Source: Distichodus sexfasciatus (lineage: Eukaryota; Chordata; Actinopteri; Characiformes; Distichodontidae). Taken from it: a stretch of 64,000 bases of DNA. The stretch lies in assembly GCA_032718565.1 (NCBI GenBank), contig JAVGVS010000290.1:97942-161941 (forward strand). Direction: 5' to 3'. Below the pieces are notes generated by a model that was given only the letters and a program-made list of their open reading frames with translations, did not search any database and was not told where the DNA came from. Shown piece by piece: positions 22,719 to 34,300 of this stretch; positions within the stretch are counted from its first letter, which is position 1, and every line of letters starts with the position of its first letter. A program made the translations under genes and the position numbers.

Positions 22719-24370
22719 ATGTACCTGGCGGACTTTATCGCTGGTTCTGTTGGAGGTAACGTATAGATTTGTCTGTTTCTACATCAGTCATCGCCATAAA
22801 AGCGAAAAAATTATGCATACTTGTCATGTCATTGTCCGTGACTGGAATTGTGACTTTGACGTAACCTTGCTGTGCCGCTGTCATGACCGTTGACCCAGCG
22901 CTTAGACTGTAGTAAGAAGGCGGCGAGTCACTTTACTGTAACATGCATCGTAAGATGAGTCAGTGATGCTACTGGAATCTGAGTGTAATTTTAGAAAGTA
23001 TTTGACCATTTTACGTGTTTAAAGAGAAGTGCCATTTCTAATGATGAGTTTCATTATTATTGTATTTTAAAATTGCATCACGAATGGATATTTTTTCTTT
23101 TCGACTAGGAGCGTTTGGGGTGGCGGTAGGTTACCCCCTCGACACTGTCAAGGTATTTTTCTTAGATTTGTAAACTCTTACCCTGCAATTTGTCATAACC
23201 TGCAGCTGATTCTATTCCTATGTATGAATTTCACAGGTCCGAATACAGACCCAGAAAAAATTCACTGGGGTTTGGCAGTGCATTCGCTCAACTTGCAGAA
23301 AAGAAGGGGTATGTGAGTGGATTTGCAGCAATAACACGATTTGTCATTGTTGACCCTGTGTGCTAATCCAGGCTTCCAATGCATTTGACAGCTTAATGGC
23401 TTCTACAAAGGCATGACCATGCCCATAACCACAGTTTCTGTCAGCTCTTCTGTCGTCTTTGGCACATATCGAAACGTCCTCCAGGTCCTCCGCCAACTGC
23501 GCTGTAAAAACCCAGACACTCCCAATGCCAAGCTGGATGTCTTTCTGTCGGGCTTCGCCGGAGGTGTTGCACAGGTACCAAGAAACTTTTACTATTGGAC
23601 ACTAGACGTTATCAGGGTCTGTTCTGCAAACCTGCAGCAGATGATCTTCTTCCTTTTTTTTTTTTAAGGTTTCGGTAATGTCTCCTGCAGACATTGTTAA
23701 AGTGCGTCTTCAGTGTCAGACGGAACCATATCAAGGACCTGATCTCAAAGCCAGGCCTAAATACAGAGGCCCTGTGCACTGCCTTTTCACCATAGTTCGA
23801 GAAGAAGGGCTCCTGGGGCTTTACAAGGGAGCTGGGGCCTTAGCGCTTCGGGATGGACCCTCGTTTGCCACTTACTTTCTTGTTTACAACACTGTCTGTG
23901 AATATCTGTCTCCTGAGAGTAAACCAGGTAACAATTCATACATAAAAAGGAGAAATGTCGACCAACTTAAGAACTCCTAAAACACTCCTTTATAGTAGGA
24001 ATTTTAGAGATCCGTTTGAGTGTAATCATTTCACATAAATCTTTAAAAAAATAACCATACCTGTTAAAAACAAAAAAAACTTGTCATTTCAGAGTGGAAG
24101 GTGGTGATGTTTGCTGGAGGATTATCAGGAATGTGCGGCTGGTGTATCGGAACCCCGATGGATGTGATAAAGGCCCGGCTGCAGACTGATGGAATGGGCA
24201 AGCAGCGGTACAGAGGGTTTTTTCACTGTATAAGACAAAGCGTGCGAACTGAGGGACCAGGTGTTCTGTTCAAAGGCCTTGTCCTCAACTGCATACGTGC
24301 CTTTCCAGTCAACATGGCTGTTTTTGCCATGTACGAGCTGACCCTTCGCTTTCTACAAAAAGAGTTGTAG
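22719..24370 (+). CDS. slc25a47: SLC25A47, mitochondrial carrier
   Basis: SLC25-family inner-membrane carrier; the mammalian orthologue (also called HDMCP) is liver-enriched and its substrate is debated. Exons: 22719-22755, 23109-23152, 23237-23308, 23392-23574, 23669-23927, 24093-24370. They join in frame to 290 residues. Carrier signatures: YPLDTVKVRIQ (repeat 1, exons 2/3), SPADIVKVRLQ (repeat 2), TPMDVIKARLQ (repeat 3). Between them are GFYKGM, GLYKGAGALALRDGPSFATYF and VLFKGLVLNC. Exon phases of the first two exons mirror those of the neighbouring SLC25A29 (splits after GG and after DTVK), as expected for related carriers. The start ATG has A at -3 and precedes the typical YLADFIAGSVGG N-terminus. 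The alternative, SLC25A48 or A45, is less likely because the human locus places SLC25A47 between SLC25A29 and WARS1. Confidence 0.93.
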
Positions 24371-25863
24371 GTCATTTCCAGGTTTGGGGACAAGCTTTTA
24401 TTATGCACAAATGATTTAGTGTTTAAGGGACCTTTTAGTTTTAGGTGCCAATGTACCTCTGTTCATGACAGGGGTATGGTATGATCTGTGGGGTGCAGAT
24501 CGAAAGTGAAGAATGATTTATGACATGAACTTAGGGAGAGGCTTTGTATACCTTTGGGCTGAGATTGTAATGACTACCTCCGTAGGCACCTTTGGTTAGG
24601 TGCATGATGTAAGTTTGAGAGTGTTCATTTATGCTTTTAACAAAGAATTATCATACTGTGTATGTATTGTGTTTATGCTTTGGAGAAACTGAAAATTAAT
24701 ATTAGAACAAGCTCCATATATATTTTTAAGACCTTTTTCCGCCCAGAGGCACAACTATTTTGGTTTTCTTTTATTTATTTGCAGTTAATAAGGAGTCATA
24801 ACCAAGATAATATGGCATAATGCAGTTTAAATGTTAATTTTTACATTTATTGTCATTACATTAATACTTAAAGCTCTTGCCAGCAGGGCACCACCTGGTG
24901 GACCAACTACACAACAGATCTATAAACACAGATTTATCAATTATCTCAAACCGCAGGCGGTTAGGGCTTTCATGAATATTTATATATCAAGAGTTTGAGT
25001 GAACAGTTTTATTGTGAACAGCCATTGTGTTCAAGGTTGGCACAGATCATTCTGATTAAGGATTTTTGAATGATTTTTATTTATTCCATTGTTGTGCTGA
25101 ATGTTTTTAATTGAATTACAATATCTATTTTGTGAAGAGCTGCTCTCTCATTTTGTACAACTTCATGAACCGTAGCAGGAAAGGGTACCATTAAAACAAA
25201 ACAGATATGTCCACTACTTCTTCACTGTAGGTATTTTAGTTACTTTAAGTTTGGATTTACTATAGTGTTAATGATAAATATCAACTTCCTGTAATTAAAT
25301 GTTATCTAATGTCAGTAAGATTTCTACAGTTTTCTTGTCTCTTGATTGTTTCCAGTTCCAAGTTGTTTAAACTAGAATCAGCAATACCTTTTCGTGATGC
25401 AGTGATAAAGGCCTTGAAATGAACCATCTCCTAAAACGTCTAAGGTGGGTTTTTAGATTAGACTGGTTAGGAGTGTTGAAGGTAACAGTTGGTGAAACTG
25501 GTGAAAATTTGACAACAGATCTGATTACATAATAAAACATATGAATGCGGTATCTCAGTTCTCTTGTGTATGTAAAAAAAAATTACGCTTCGGTTGTGCA
25601 ACAGATCAATCCATATTTGTGCACTATTTTGGGATTTGGTTGCAAACTGGACAACTGGATGATGTTTTTATTTGACATGAACTCATGATGGAAACGGGTG
25701 ATGCTTTTACACTGACTTTTGTAGAATTCAAGCTTCTGTAGTACATGATTTTATGGCCGGTCCTTGTGGGCTGCGATATATGTCCATGGCGCTATTGCGC
25801 ATTTTAGTTAGAATATTTTTGCAATGACAGCTAAGAGACTCTTTCACATGTTTCCCTTTAAAA
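24371..25863. other. Convergent 3' flanks of SLC25A47 and WARS1
   Basis: The two genes end facing each other 1.49 kb apart. This stretch should hold both 3' UTRs. AATAAA at 25531-25536 on the + strand and AATAAA on the - strand at 25667-25672 are possible polyadenylation signals for SLC25A47 and WARS1; used together they would make the transcripts meet tail to tail. I see no other gene and no recognisable transposon here. Confidence 0.45.
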
Positions 25864-28800
25864 CTAGAAGCTGAAGTCCAGCTTCCGTGGGGTCATAAAC
25901 TGCTGAACCACCTCTTCTGTAATTTGTTTGCGTTTCTCTTGGTGAGCAGCGATCATAGGCTGAAGCGTCTCTATCAAACACTTCTTTAGTTCACCAGTCA
26001 GAAGTGCTCCACTGCTGTAATCCTGGAAATGACAAACACCACAGTAACCATGTGTCTTATTGCTAGAAAGACTCATCCATTTGGAAAAATACTGAAACAA
26101 TAAAAGACGACAAGGGGTTTACCTGTCGGATTTTCTCTAGCTGCTCATCGTCCTCAAGGAAAAAGGTCAGGTACATGAATGACACATCCACGTCTGGGTT
26201 TCCTCCATGCAGCCTGTGTTCCTCTACAGTGTCCTTTCCGCCAGAGAACGCATGTTTGTTGATCTGATGGATCATCATCATAATCATGTGAGTGAGTGAT
26301 TAGATTTTTCATCATCATACTCAATTCAGTCGTCATAATTACTACACAAGTATTGATTTAATAGATATTTTATTTAAAAAAATTTGACACTCAGCCTTGC
26401 AACTAGTTCTAGTCTAAGCTGTATTTTAGATCTGCTTAATTCATGGAAATCTCAACTAAATCTAAACCTTAGGGATTTAAAAAAATATTCCTGGGGCTGG
26501 CATGTGGTCAAGTCAGCGTACCTTGTTTTTGATCTGCTTGGGTGTGTCTGTCAGGAAGATGGAGGAGTTTGGGTCACTGGCGCTCATCTTGGTTTGTGCT
26601 CCTTGCAAGGCAGGGAAAAAGGTGGAGTGCAGCAGAGCAGGCTTGGGCAAGCCTATCCGAGGAGCGACATCCCGGGTCATTCGGAAATACGGGTCCTGGA
26701 GGAACAGATAAGCAGCGCTCACCATGTTACATACACATTTGTTACAGGGATTTAACTTTCTCTCAGTTTTAAATATTCAGTCTAAACATTTAGTTAAAAA
26801 ATACTTTCAAATAATCCGTCAAGCTATATCTTGAAGTATGATACAATTAATTCTCAAAATTCAGACCCGTTTAAATCTACTGCCTGGCAAACATTTTCTC
26901 AAATAACCAACAGAATTCACTGACCTGGTCAATAGCACAAGGGATGAGACAATGCAAATCTTTTCGGTTATTAAAGATATGCGGAAACGAACTGCAGAAG
27001 GAAGGGGCTGCTTGGATTGCAGGGAAGCTGATTTTTCCTTGGAAGATAAAAAGCAGAGAAAATAATATGGTCAGAATGAAAAAAAAACAAAAGGAAAGGC
27101 AAAATAATGAATATTATTTTGGCTGAAAGCATAAAACAAACATATAGTTCTTTAAACGTTCGAATTTTTGGCAACACTCATATTCTTACCAATGCAGTCA
27201 CTGTCTGTGAATCCAAAGATTCCTTTAACTTGGTTAAATGTTACATGCTTCTGTACTTTCACCACATTTCTATAGAATGCAGGACTCATGCTGTAGAGAC
27301 AGAAAAACGATACATGCTTAGCAAGATCCATCATAATGAAAAAACACTTAAGGCCCAAAAAACAAATCCACTAATTGGAATTCACATAAAGTTTCCTGGT
27401 ACATTTCTAGTGACCAAAATTACTACAAATGTGAACAAGACTAACTACTTACACATTTAGCTCATACCAATTTAAGTGAACTCGGGTACTCAACCCACTT
27501 TTAATTTAGACACTAGGGTGGCATCTACTGGCCGAAAAACTAACCTCACGCTTATGCAAAAATCACTGCCAAATCTGGTCTCATCCAAAAACATCATCTT
27601 TATCGCTGTGTATTTTGTTCTGTTCCAAAACTGGGAGGAAAGGCCCTACATTTTACCCCATATAATCGAGATCAGAGAAGATGAATGTCTTATTGACATC
27701 AAATCCACAAGCAATAATGTCTTTTGCATTCTCCACGGCGAAACGGTGACACTCCTCCTGTGTCAGGTCTTTCCACAGGTACTTCTCATCGTCGGTCAGC
27801 TGGATGACCAAAGGCACGTTGAATACATCCTGGAGCCATCTGCAGAACATGCATAACTTTTAGACTTATTATGCTAAGACAAATATCTTTCAGATGAAAC
27901 AAAATGTCACAACAGAGATCTAACATTCAGACCTCAAAAGCTAGTCACTTCAGTGAGCTGTAATTGTGCTCTCAATGGTAAATGTTCACTCAATATTTTA
28001 ACTATAATTCTTCCTAATATTTCAGGGAATATCTTTACATTAGACTTTCATTTTATTTTAAAATTCTACGCTAAATATCTCACTTGGTGAATATGAAGGG
28101 GATGAGGTGGCCGACATGCATGGCTTCTGATGAAGGCCCTCTTCCTGTGTAGAGAAAGAAGGACTTCTTGTTTTCATAGGCATCTAGAACCTGATGCATG
28201 TCTCTGGAAGACAGAGATAACACAGAAATGCACTGTGATTCTGTAGATGGCAGGGTGCAAATATTAGGGCTCAACCGCGAGATCACAACCAACCTGTGTG
28301 AGAAGAAGATACCGCGACGGAGGAAATGGTGAGGTTTCTGCCCTGTCACTCTGCCAATTCTGTCTACCAGCTCCTGGTCAATCTTGCTGCTGCCAAATCT
28401 CACTGCAAACAATTGTAAGAAATTCACCAATTGTAACATATCAAGCTCAGGAAGCTTTTACAAAAGCTTGTTGATTCTTATTAGATGTTATCATTACATC
28501 TTGCATTACACAGCATAGCTTGTGGTGTTATGCCATGTTCATTTCATCAAGCTCTCGCTGTATCTCCTCTTCTGAACACAATGTCTGTGTCAGACTAAAA
28601 GACACTCAAATATTTTTGGATCGGGTAAAAACCAAATCTGAATTGATATATTTAGAAACAAGGATTCAATGGGGAATTCTAGCACCAAAATTCTCACTAC
28701 AGCGGAATAGCACCTGGAATGGTCCGCAGTTTTCTACAGTACTGCACTTAGGTTTATTTGAACAAATAATCAAGTCAGCAAGGCCTCTCCGCAATGCACA

Positions 28801-29372
28801 CTTGATTTTAACCTCACGGTCAACAGACTACAATGGGTACAAAGTGAAGACTTTAACCAACCAATGAGCTTGTCATAGTCCACGCCTTTGGCATTGGTAG
28901 TGGACACGTTCCATGGGTCCACGTGATCTTCTCCATCCTCTACAGCTGGTCCATTGTTGTTTGAAACGACATCATTGGTTGGTGGACAACCGGCCTTATA
29001 ATCTTGACCAGCAATCCTTTTGTAGTCTACTTTCATCTTCAGCAGCAGTTGTACAGCAGCATCAATTTCAGCCTTAACAAAGAAAAAAGTTATAATTCAT
29101 GCCAATTCAGTGAAAACTTGCCTTCAGACAGCAGAGGATAAGAGAACAGATGGACATTTGTCTTTGTGATTGTAAATCAAGTTTTATTTGGTGGAAACCC
29201 GAGTTTCACAGATGAACTTATGTGATAATACAGCGATAATACAACTGGCATTACTGACCTTTGCAGCCTTTTCTGACTTCAAGACTCGGACTTTGTCACC
29301 CTGTGCATTCAGGTTCTCATAGAGCTCCATGGGGGTCGGATCTGGGGACCCATCGCCATGACAGTCTGTCAT
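25864..29372 (-). CDS. wars1: WARS1, cytoplasmic tryptophanyl-tRNA synthetase
   Basis: Class Ic aminoacyl-tRNA synthetase that charges tRNA-Trp with tryptophan in the cytosol. Ten coding exons on the minus strand: 29372-29259, 29072-28862, 28402-28294, 28203-28084, 27839-27657, 27290-27190, 27037-26925, 26695-26522, 26263-26123, 26022-25864. All phases agree and give 474 residues; human WARS1 has 471. Residues about 14-70 form the vertebrate WHEP domain ([20 protein letters not shown]). The catalytic Rossmann fold carries the HIGH-like motif HVGH at 174-177 and the KMSKS-like motif KMSAS at 353-357. VDPWNV and [15 protein letters not shown] mark the start of the core. The C-terminus FMTPRKLDF matches the family. 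The start codon follows an AG acceptor within a few bases, so the 5' UTR is spliced. It is divergent from WDR25 and convergent with SLC25A47, as in human. Confidence 0.97.
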
Positions 29373-29440
29373 CTTCTTGCCTGAATGATGACATGGCTCA
29401 AGTTAATGTACGATGGCTCAAGTAAGACTAATCAAACACC

Positions 29441-30250
29441 GTCATTAGGGGGCCATGCAGTGGAACGCTGCGTGGTACCCTATTGTTATTGTGTCGATTT
29501 TTTTTTTTTCTGCCTTAAAACGCGTTGTGGAGAAAAAACGGTAAGACCTACAGCTTTGAAATTTCGCAGGTAGGTCCAGTACCCCACCCACTACTCAGGC
29601 AAAAAACATTGCACCAAAACAAGCTATTTTGCGTTTTTTCAAAAATTTTTGCATTTTGTCTAATAAAATTCGAATCTTAGTTCCCATTCTCAAAAATCAT
29701 ATACCATCTTATTCCTTGGTTAGGACAATTTTTTTAGACCCTCGCATCTATTTCTGCCATATTGAATTTCTCGCTAATTTGCATCATATGCAAAACCTTC
29801 TCTTACGAACTAGACCCTGGATTTTTATCCAATCTAGATGCAACTGGTGTCATTTGAAACCCAAGACATTCTTCTTTAATTACTTTCAAGCACATTTTTA
29901 ATGTGGGTCTTCATTTGGCTGTAATATACAAATAAATGTGGTGGGCTTGGCATAGGACTGCAATGCCACACACTGAGTGTCATAGAAATGCGGCTCTGGG
30001 TGGGCTACAGCTTAGAAATTTGGCAGGTAGGTCTGGCACCCCTCCCACTACTCAGGCAAAAAAAATTGCACCACTATGCCAGTTGGTGGCGCTATAATAA
30101 GCTATTTTGCATTTTGCCTAATAAGTTTTGAACCGTAGCACCCTAGATAAAAGGATGAAACGTGTCATATTTCAACATCTGTCCACTTCGATTCATCAAA
30201 AACTAATAAAGCTGCAAACTGCATGGCCCCCGTAATCACTGCTTGCAGTT
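29441..30250. mobile_element. Non-autonomous DNA element in the 5' intron of WARS1
   Basis: The ends carry an inverted repeat around GGGGGCCATGCAGT (left, about 29448; right, in inverse orientation at about 30221). An internal stretch of about 65 bases occurs twice directly (about 29551-29616 and 30007-30072; shared core ttcaggcaggt-like and cccactactcaggcaaaaa). A right-end fragment of the same family is at about 39640-39845. No coding capacity. I cannot assign the superfamily. Confidence 0.6.
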
Positions 30251-30539
30251 ATATTTATAATTATATTACAAAAAAACTCTATTCACAGTAAAGAAATGAC
30301 CATTTAATAAATGTCACCGTTAATAAATACATGGGTTATCTAATCTAAGCCCATCGACCCTCACTACAGTAAGCGCCATATGTCAACCTAAGTTAGCTAA
30401 CGTACGTCTAAGCTAGCCACGATATCGCAGGTTTGCTCCTATCAATACTGATCGCCACCTCGTTATACATTATTGGCACGTCAACGCTCTGAATGACGGT
30501 GAGTGTTAATAAATAATGTTCGTGACAAGTGAAAATGAT

Positions 30540-31000
30540 ACTCACCGTGTTGAGTTTTAAGGACCGGTTACTCTTCAATTCATTTAACTTGCATCAGACT
30601 TACCAGCACCTGCGTCACCGAAAAATTGTACCCGGGTGAAACATGGACGAAATGTACATAGTTCCATGCCTTCAGCCCTTTTCATATGGATCGGACTCTC
30701 TATCTTCAAATGTAAAAATATATATATATCAAAACATTTTGCTTCCATTTTAATATAAAATACCTATATATTTTTATACGTGTATTTTTTTTATTTTGTA
30801 TTTTATTTTGTCGCATTTGAGGAAATATTTAATCAAGCGACTCTTATTTTGGAAATGTGCCCCAACGACTCCTACTTCCTCCAGCAGCGGTAGGTGTTTG
30901 ATATCGACGTACAAAACGTACTAAACATTTGTTTATAACCTTTTCGACAGAAATTCAGCTCGGTGTAGTCAATACGCCGTCACATTGTCTGCGTCCATTT
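30540..31000. promoter_or_regulatory. Probable divergent promoter region of WARS1 and WDR25
   Basis: On the minus strand a consensus donor (gtgagtat) ends a candidate non-coding first exon of WARS1 at 30546. On the plus strand a donor-like gtaggtg follows about 30889 and could end a WDR25 first exon, since the WDR25 coding exon has an acceptor-like site just upstream at about 31340. Both first exons are inferred; transcription starts are not visible. Confidence 0.4.
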
Positions 31001-31356
31001 GCAACCAAACGCTTTTAGGTAAAAAAAAAAAAAAGAAAAAGAAAAGAAAAAGACAACCGTTGTTTGATGACTCAAAAATAACAACAATATTTGCATAGCT
31101 GCATGCTCTTTTTAACTTAGTTGACTACAAAATACAGTTTATGTTTGTATTTTGGGTTCATTGATATGTTTTTCACACGTCCAGCAAAATCTTAGTTCAG
31201 AAAAACATTTATTTTTGCTTATCTAAAGTTGCATTTCCTCTTTCTATCCAACAGATGGCAACATATCCCTTCCAATACAAAAGCAAAACCTCCAGTGGTA
31301 CGGAACAAATTTTGCTCTAGAAATGTTCTTTATCTGTAGAAACACACAAAGAAGCA

Positions 31357-34300
31357 ATGAATTCATTAGTGGATTATGCTGATTCAGATAGTGAAGAGTC
31401 TCAGGCAGATGATGAGGAGCCAGACAAAGGGAAAAGTGTGATTAAGTTTGAGTGTGAAGATACAAATCTGAAGATTTTATCTGATTTCACAAGGCCTCAA
31501 TCCGACCTCAGCTACCGCAGCTATAAAAAAGAGCAATATGCGGGAACCTCTGATCCATCAGTCGATATTGTCTCTCCAGACTGGAACCCTCACAAGGCCG
31601 CTGCACACCCAGCAGTACAACATTCTGTGGCTTTGACCTCAAAAAGACTTCAGCCTCCCCCAGGTGGACTGAGACCATACGTGTCAAAAAGACAGAAGCT
31701 TGAGTCCCCGCAAGTGAACGCAGAACGTTTGTCTGGAGCACAGGCCACACACTTGCGTCCTGTCTTGGAGGTTTCAGAAAAAATATCTCACTTTTTAGGC
31801 AGAAAGCCTGGAAGAGCAGAGTTGCCCAGATATGTCCAACATCACCTTCAGGCCCATCAAGGCCCAATCAACACTATACAGTGGTGTCCAGTCCCTCAGC
31901 TCAGCCACTTGCTCCTGTCTGCCTCTATGGACAAAACTCTCAAGGTACAGTGGCATGATTTGACTTTATTTATTGCGCTGGTTGTACATTTTTGTGACTT
32001 CCAGTGATTCATAATGTAATATGGTGGGTGGATGTGGGGCTTACTATGAGTTATGCAAGTTTGGATGACATCCGTCCTGAGTGTGTTTATTCGGCTGTGA
32101 TATAGAAGGCACCTGTATTGCCTTTGAGCCGTGCATAATTAACAATCTAAATATTCATGAGATGGTTTGCCAATTCACCCAGAAGTATTGCTCCCACAAC
32201 TCAAACTTATTCAGACATCTGGCTGTGAAGAGGTGAGCAGATGGTGTGATTTATGTGAAAAATGCAAGTGATGGAAACCCGTTCATTTGTAGTCCAATGC
32301 AACTCCTCGGATTTTATGCTCAGCTCGTTTTATTGATTGTCTGCAAACTGTATTGCACCAGTTTCTCAGTCAAATGAGTGTCGAATGAATATGTGTTGAT
32401 GTTTGCTAGTGTATGCAATGTTTCAAAATTGCCTTACCATGGTTAGGTAGAAAACAGCGTGGAGCATTGTCACGCTCAGGAGAAATAGAGCACATCCTCT
32501 AACAAGAGGCAAGACGCATAATGAATTCCCCCCATTAGCAACAGGAATCGCTACACTGCTATCACCATGGTTACAGAAGTTCCTTTATAATTGATGTTAG
32601 CAACACCAATCCACTTTAAATTTCCCAAAGCACATTAGCAAGCTGATGAAAGAATGTGTAATTTACCAAAGGCTGTCCCTTAATAAGCCAAGAAAGTAGA
32701 ATGTTGTAACAGGAAGGCAGTTCTTCATTTTGATGTGTTTCTAAGGCCTGTCTTGATTTAGACTCTCTTGGTTTGAATATGAAAGAGTTTCCGAAAATCA
32801 CATTTGGGAGTACTCTACGTTGCCTGGCAGAATATATGATGGTCTCTAGTTTAAAGTACTATTTCATGATTGCCACTGAAGGGCAGTGTTCATCCTTGAA
32901 GCACATACTCCTGTACTGTGTTGGCTTGTGACTTATATTGCTGCAAAATATCTTCTTGCTAAGATTATCATCAAAGTCCGAAATTTTACATGAGCGTCTG
33001 TGATCTTATTATACAATTCCTTTTTTTCAGCCTCAATTTACCTCTTGGATTCTGTTGGGCTGTCACTCAGGAAATAAGCCTGGTTATACTCTGCCATTCC
33101 TTTTCTGGGCTGTGTAGTGTTCAATAATGAAACACAAGGGAAGAGATGGCTCAGAAAACTTCAAAGCTCTCTTCCCCCCTGTTAACTGAAGGCAAAAGAA
33201 GCTGTATGTCATTAGCTGGGCCTCAGTTTCAGGCCACCCACCCACTTAAGACAGGGCCCCGAGGGCATGACTGATGCTCATTTGGCAGGGTATTTTCTCT
33301 TTTTGGTTCCCATGTGGTTTAAGCCCTTGGGGTCTGTTGTAATGTGGGCTTGTTACTCACCTGAAGAAAGGGGATAGCTTCTGTTCTGTTTGCTTTATTG
33401 GATTTGGAAGAGCCAACTGACATGCCTCCCTGTCAGGAGATGTAGAGTTTCCTCCATTTGGGAGGCTAGTCAAAATGCGGTCTCTTTTAAGCTGCAGCTC
33501 TGGCAGCATGAACAATTTTCACCTTAGTATTTCATTATTTCCCCCCTCTACCAGCTGGGGTTTATCAGTTCTGTTCAAATTGTAAAGCATTTTTGTCATT
33601 TGATTTTAAAGTGTAGGATTTACATCTTGCAACAGTGGCTTGAGTGTGTGCGGAGTATAACGAGATTCAGTTTCAGTTTTGGGGGTGTTTTTCTTTGCCC
33701 TTCCTCAAGCTCTGTGTTCATCTGATATCAAACAAAAGGCTATCTTTGGAGGAAAAGGCAGACTTAGGATACAGATCTTCTTTTGTAATAGAGACTGTTG
33801 ACGTTTTATTTTGCAGTTGAGCGTTAGATATTCAGTCAGAACTGTTTTGGTATTCTGCACAGGTCAGGATACTTGAATGTGGCGTTTGATACTCTGGGTA
33901 AGCTTTCACTATTCTGATCCATACATCAATTACTCTGCTAAAAACACGATCGTCATGGGAAATCTTTACTTTTGAAGTTGCAAAATTAATTGAAGAATTT
34001 TGTCTCACGTACATAAGTCGAAAAGCCTAAAAGTATTTATCCCATTGATCCCAGTCACAATTATTAACAAAAAATAACCGACTTAGATAACCTCGTTGCA
34101 TCCAGAAAATAGTGTGCAAATTAGTTTCTGAGCTTTTCAAAAGGGGTCGTGACACTAATAAATGAACGTTGGAGTTTCATATGCCATTACTTTTAAACTA
34201 TTATGCTGGAGATTTAATATGGTAAACGCTAGGGGTGCACGATTCAGATTCTTGGGCTCATGATTCGATTCAAAACCGATACTCAATTCAAAACGATTCT

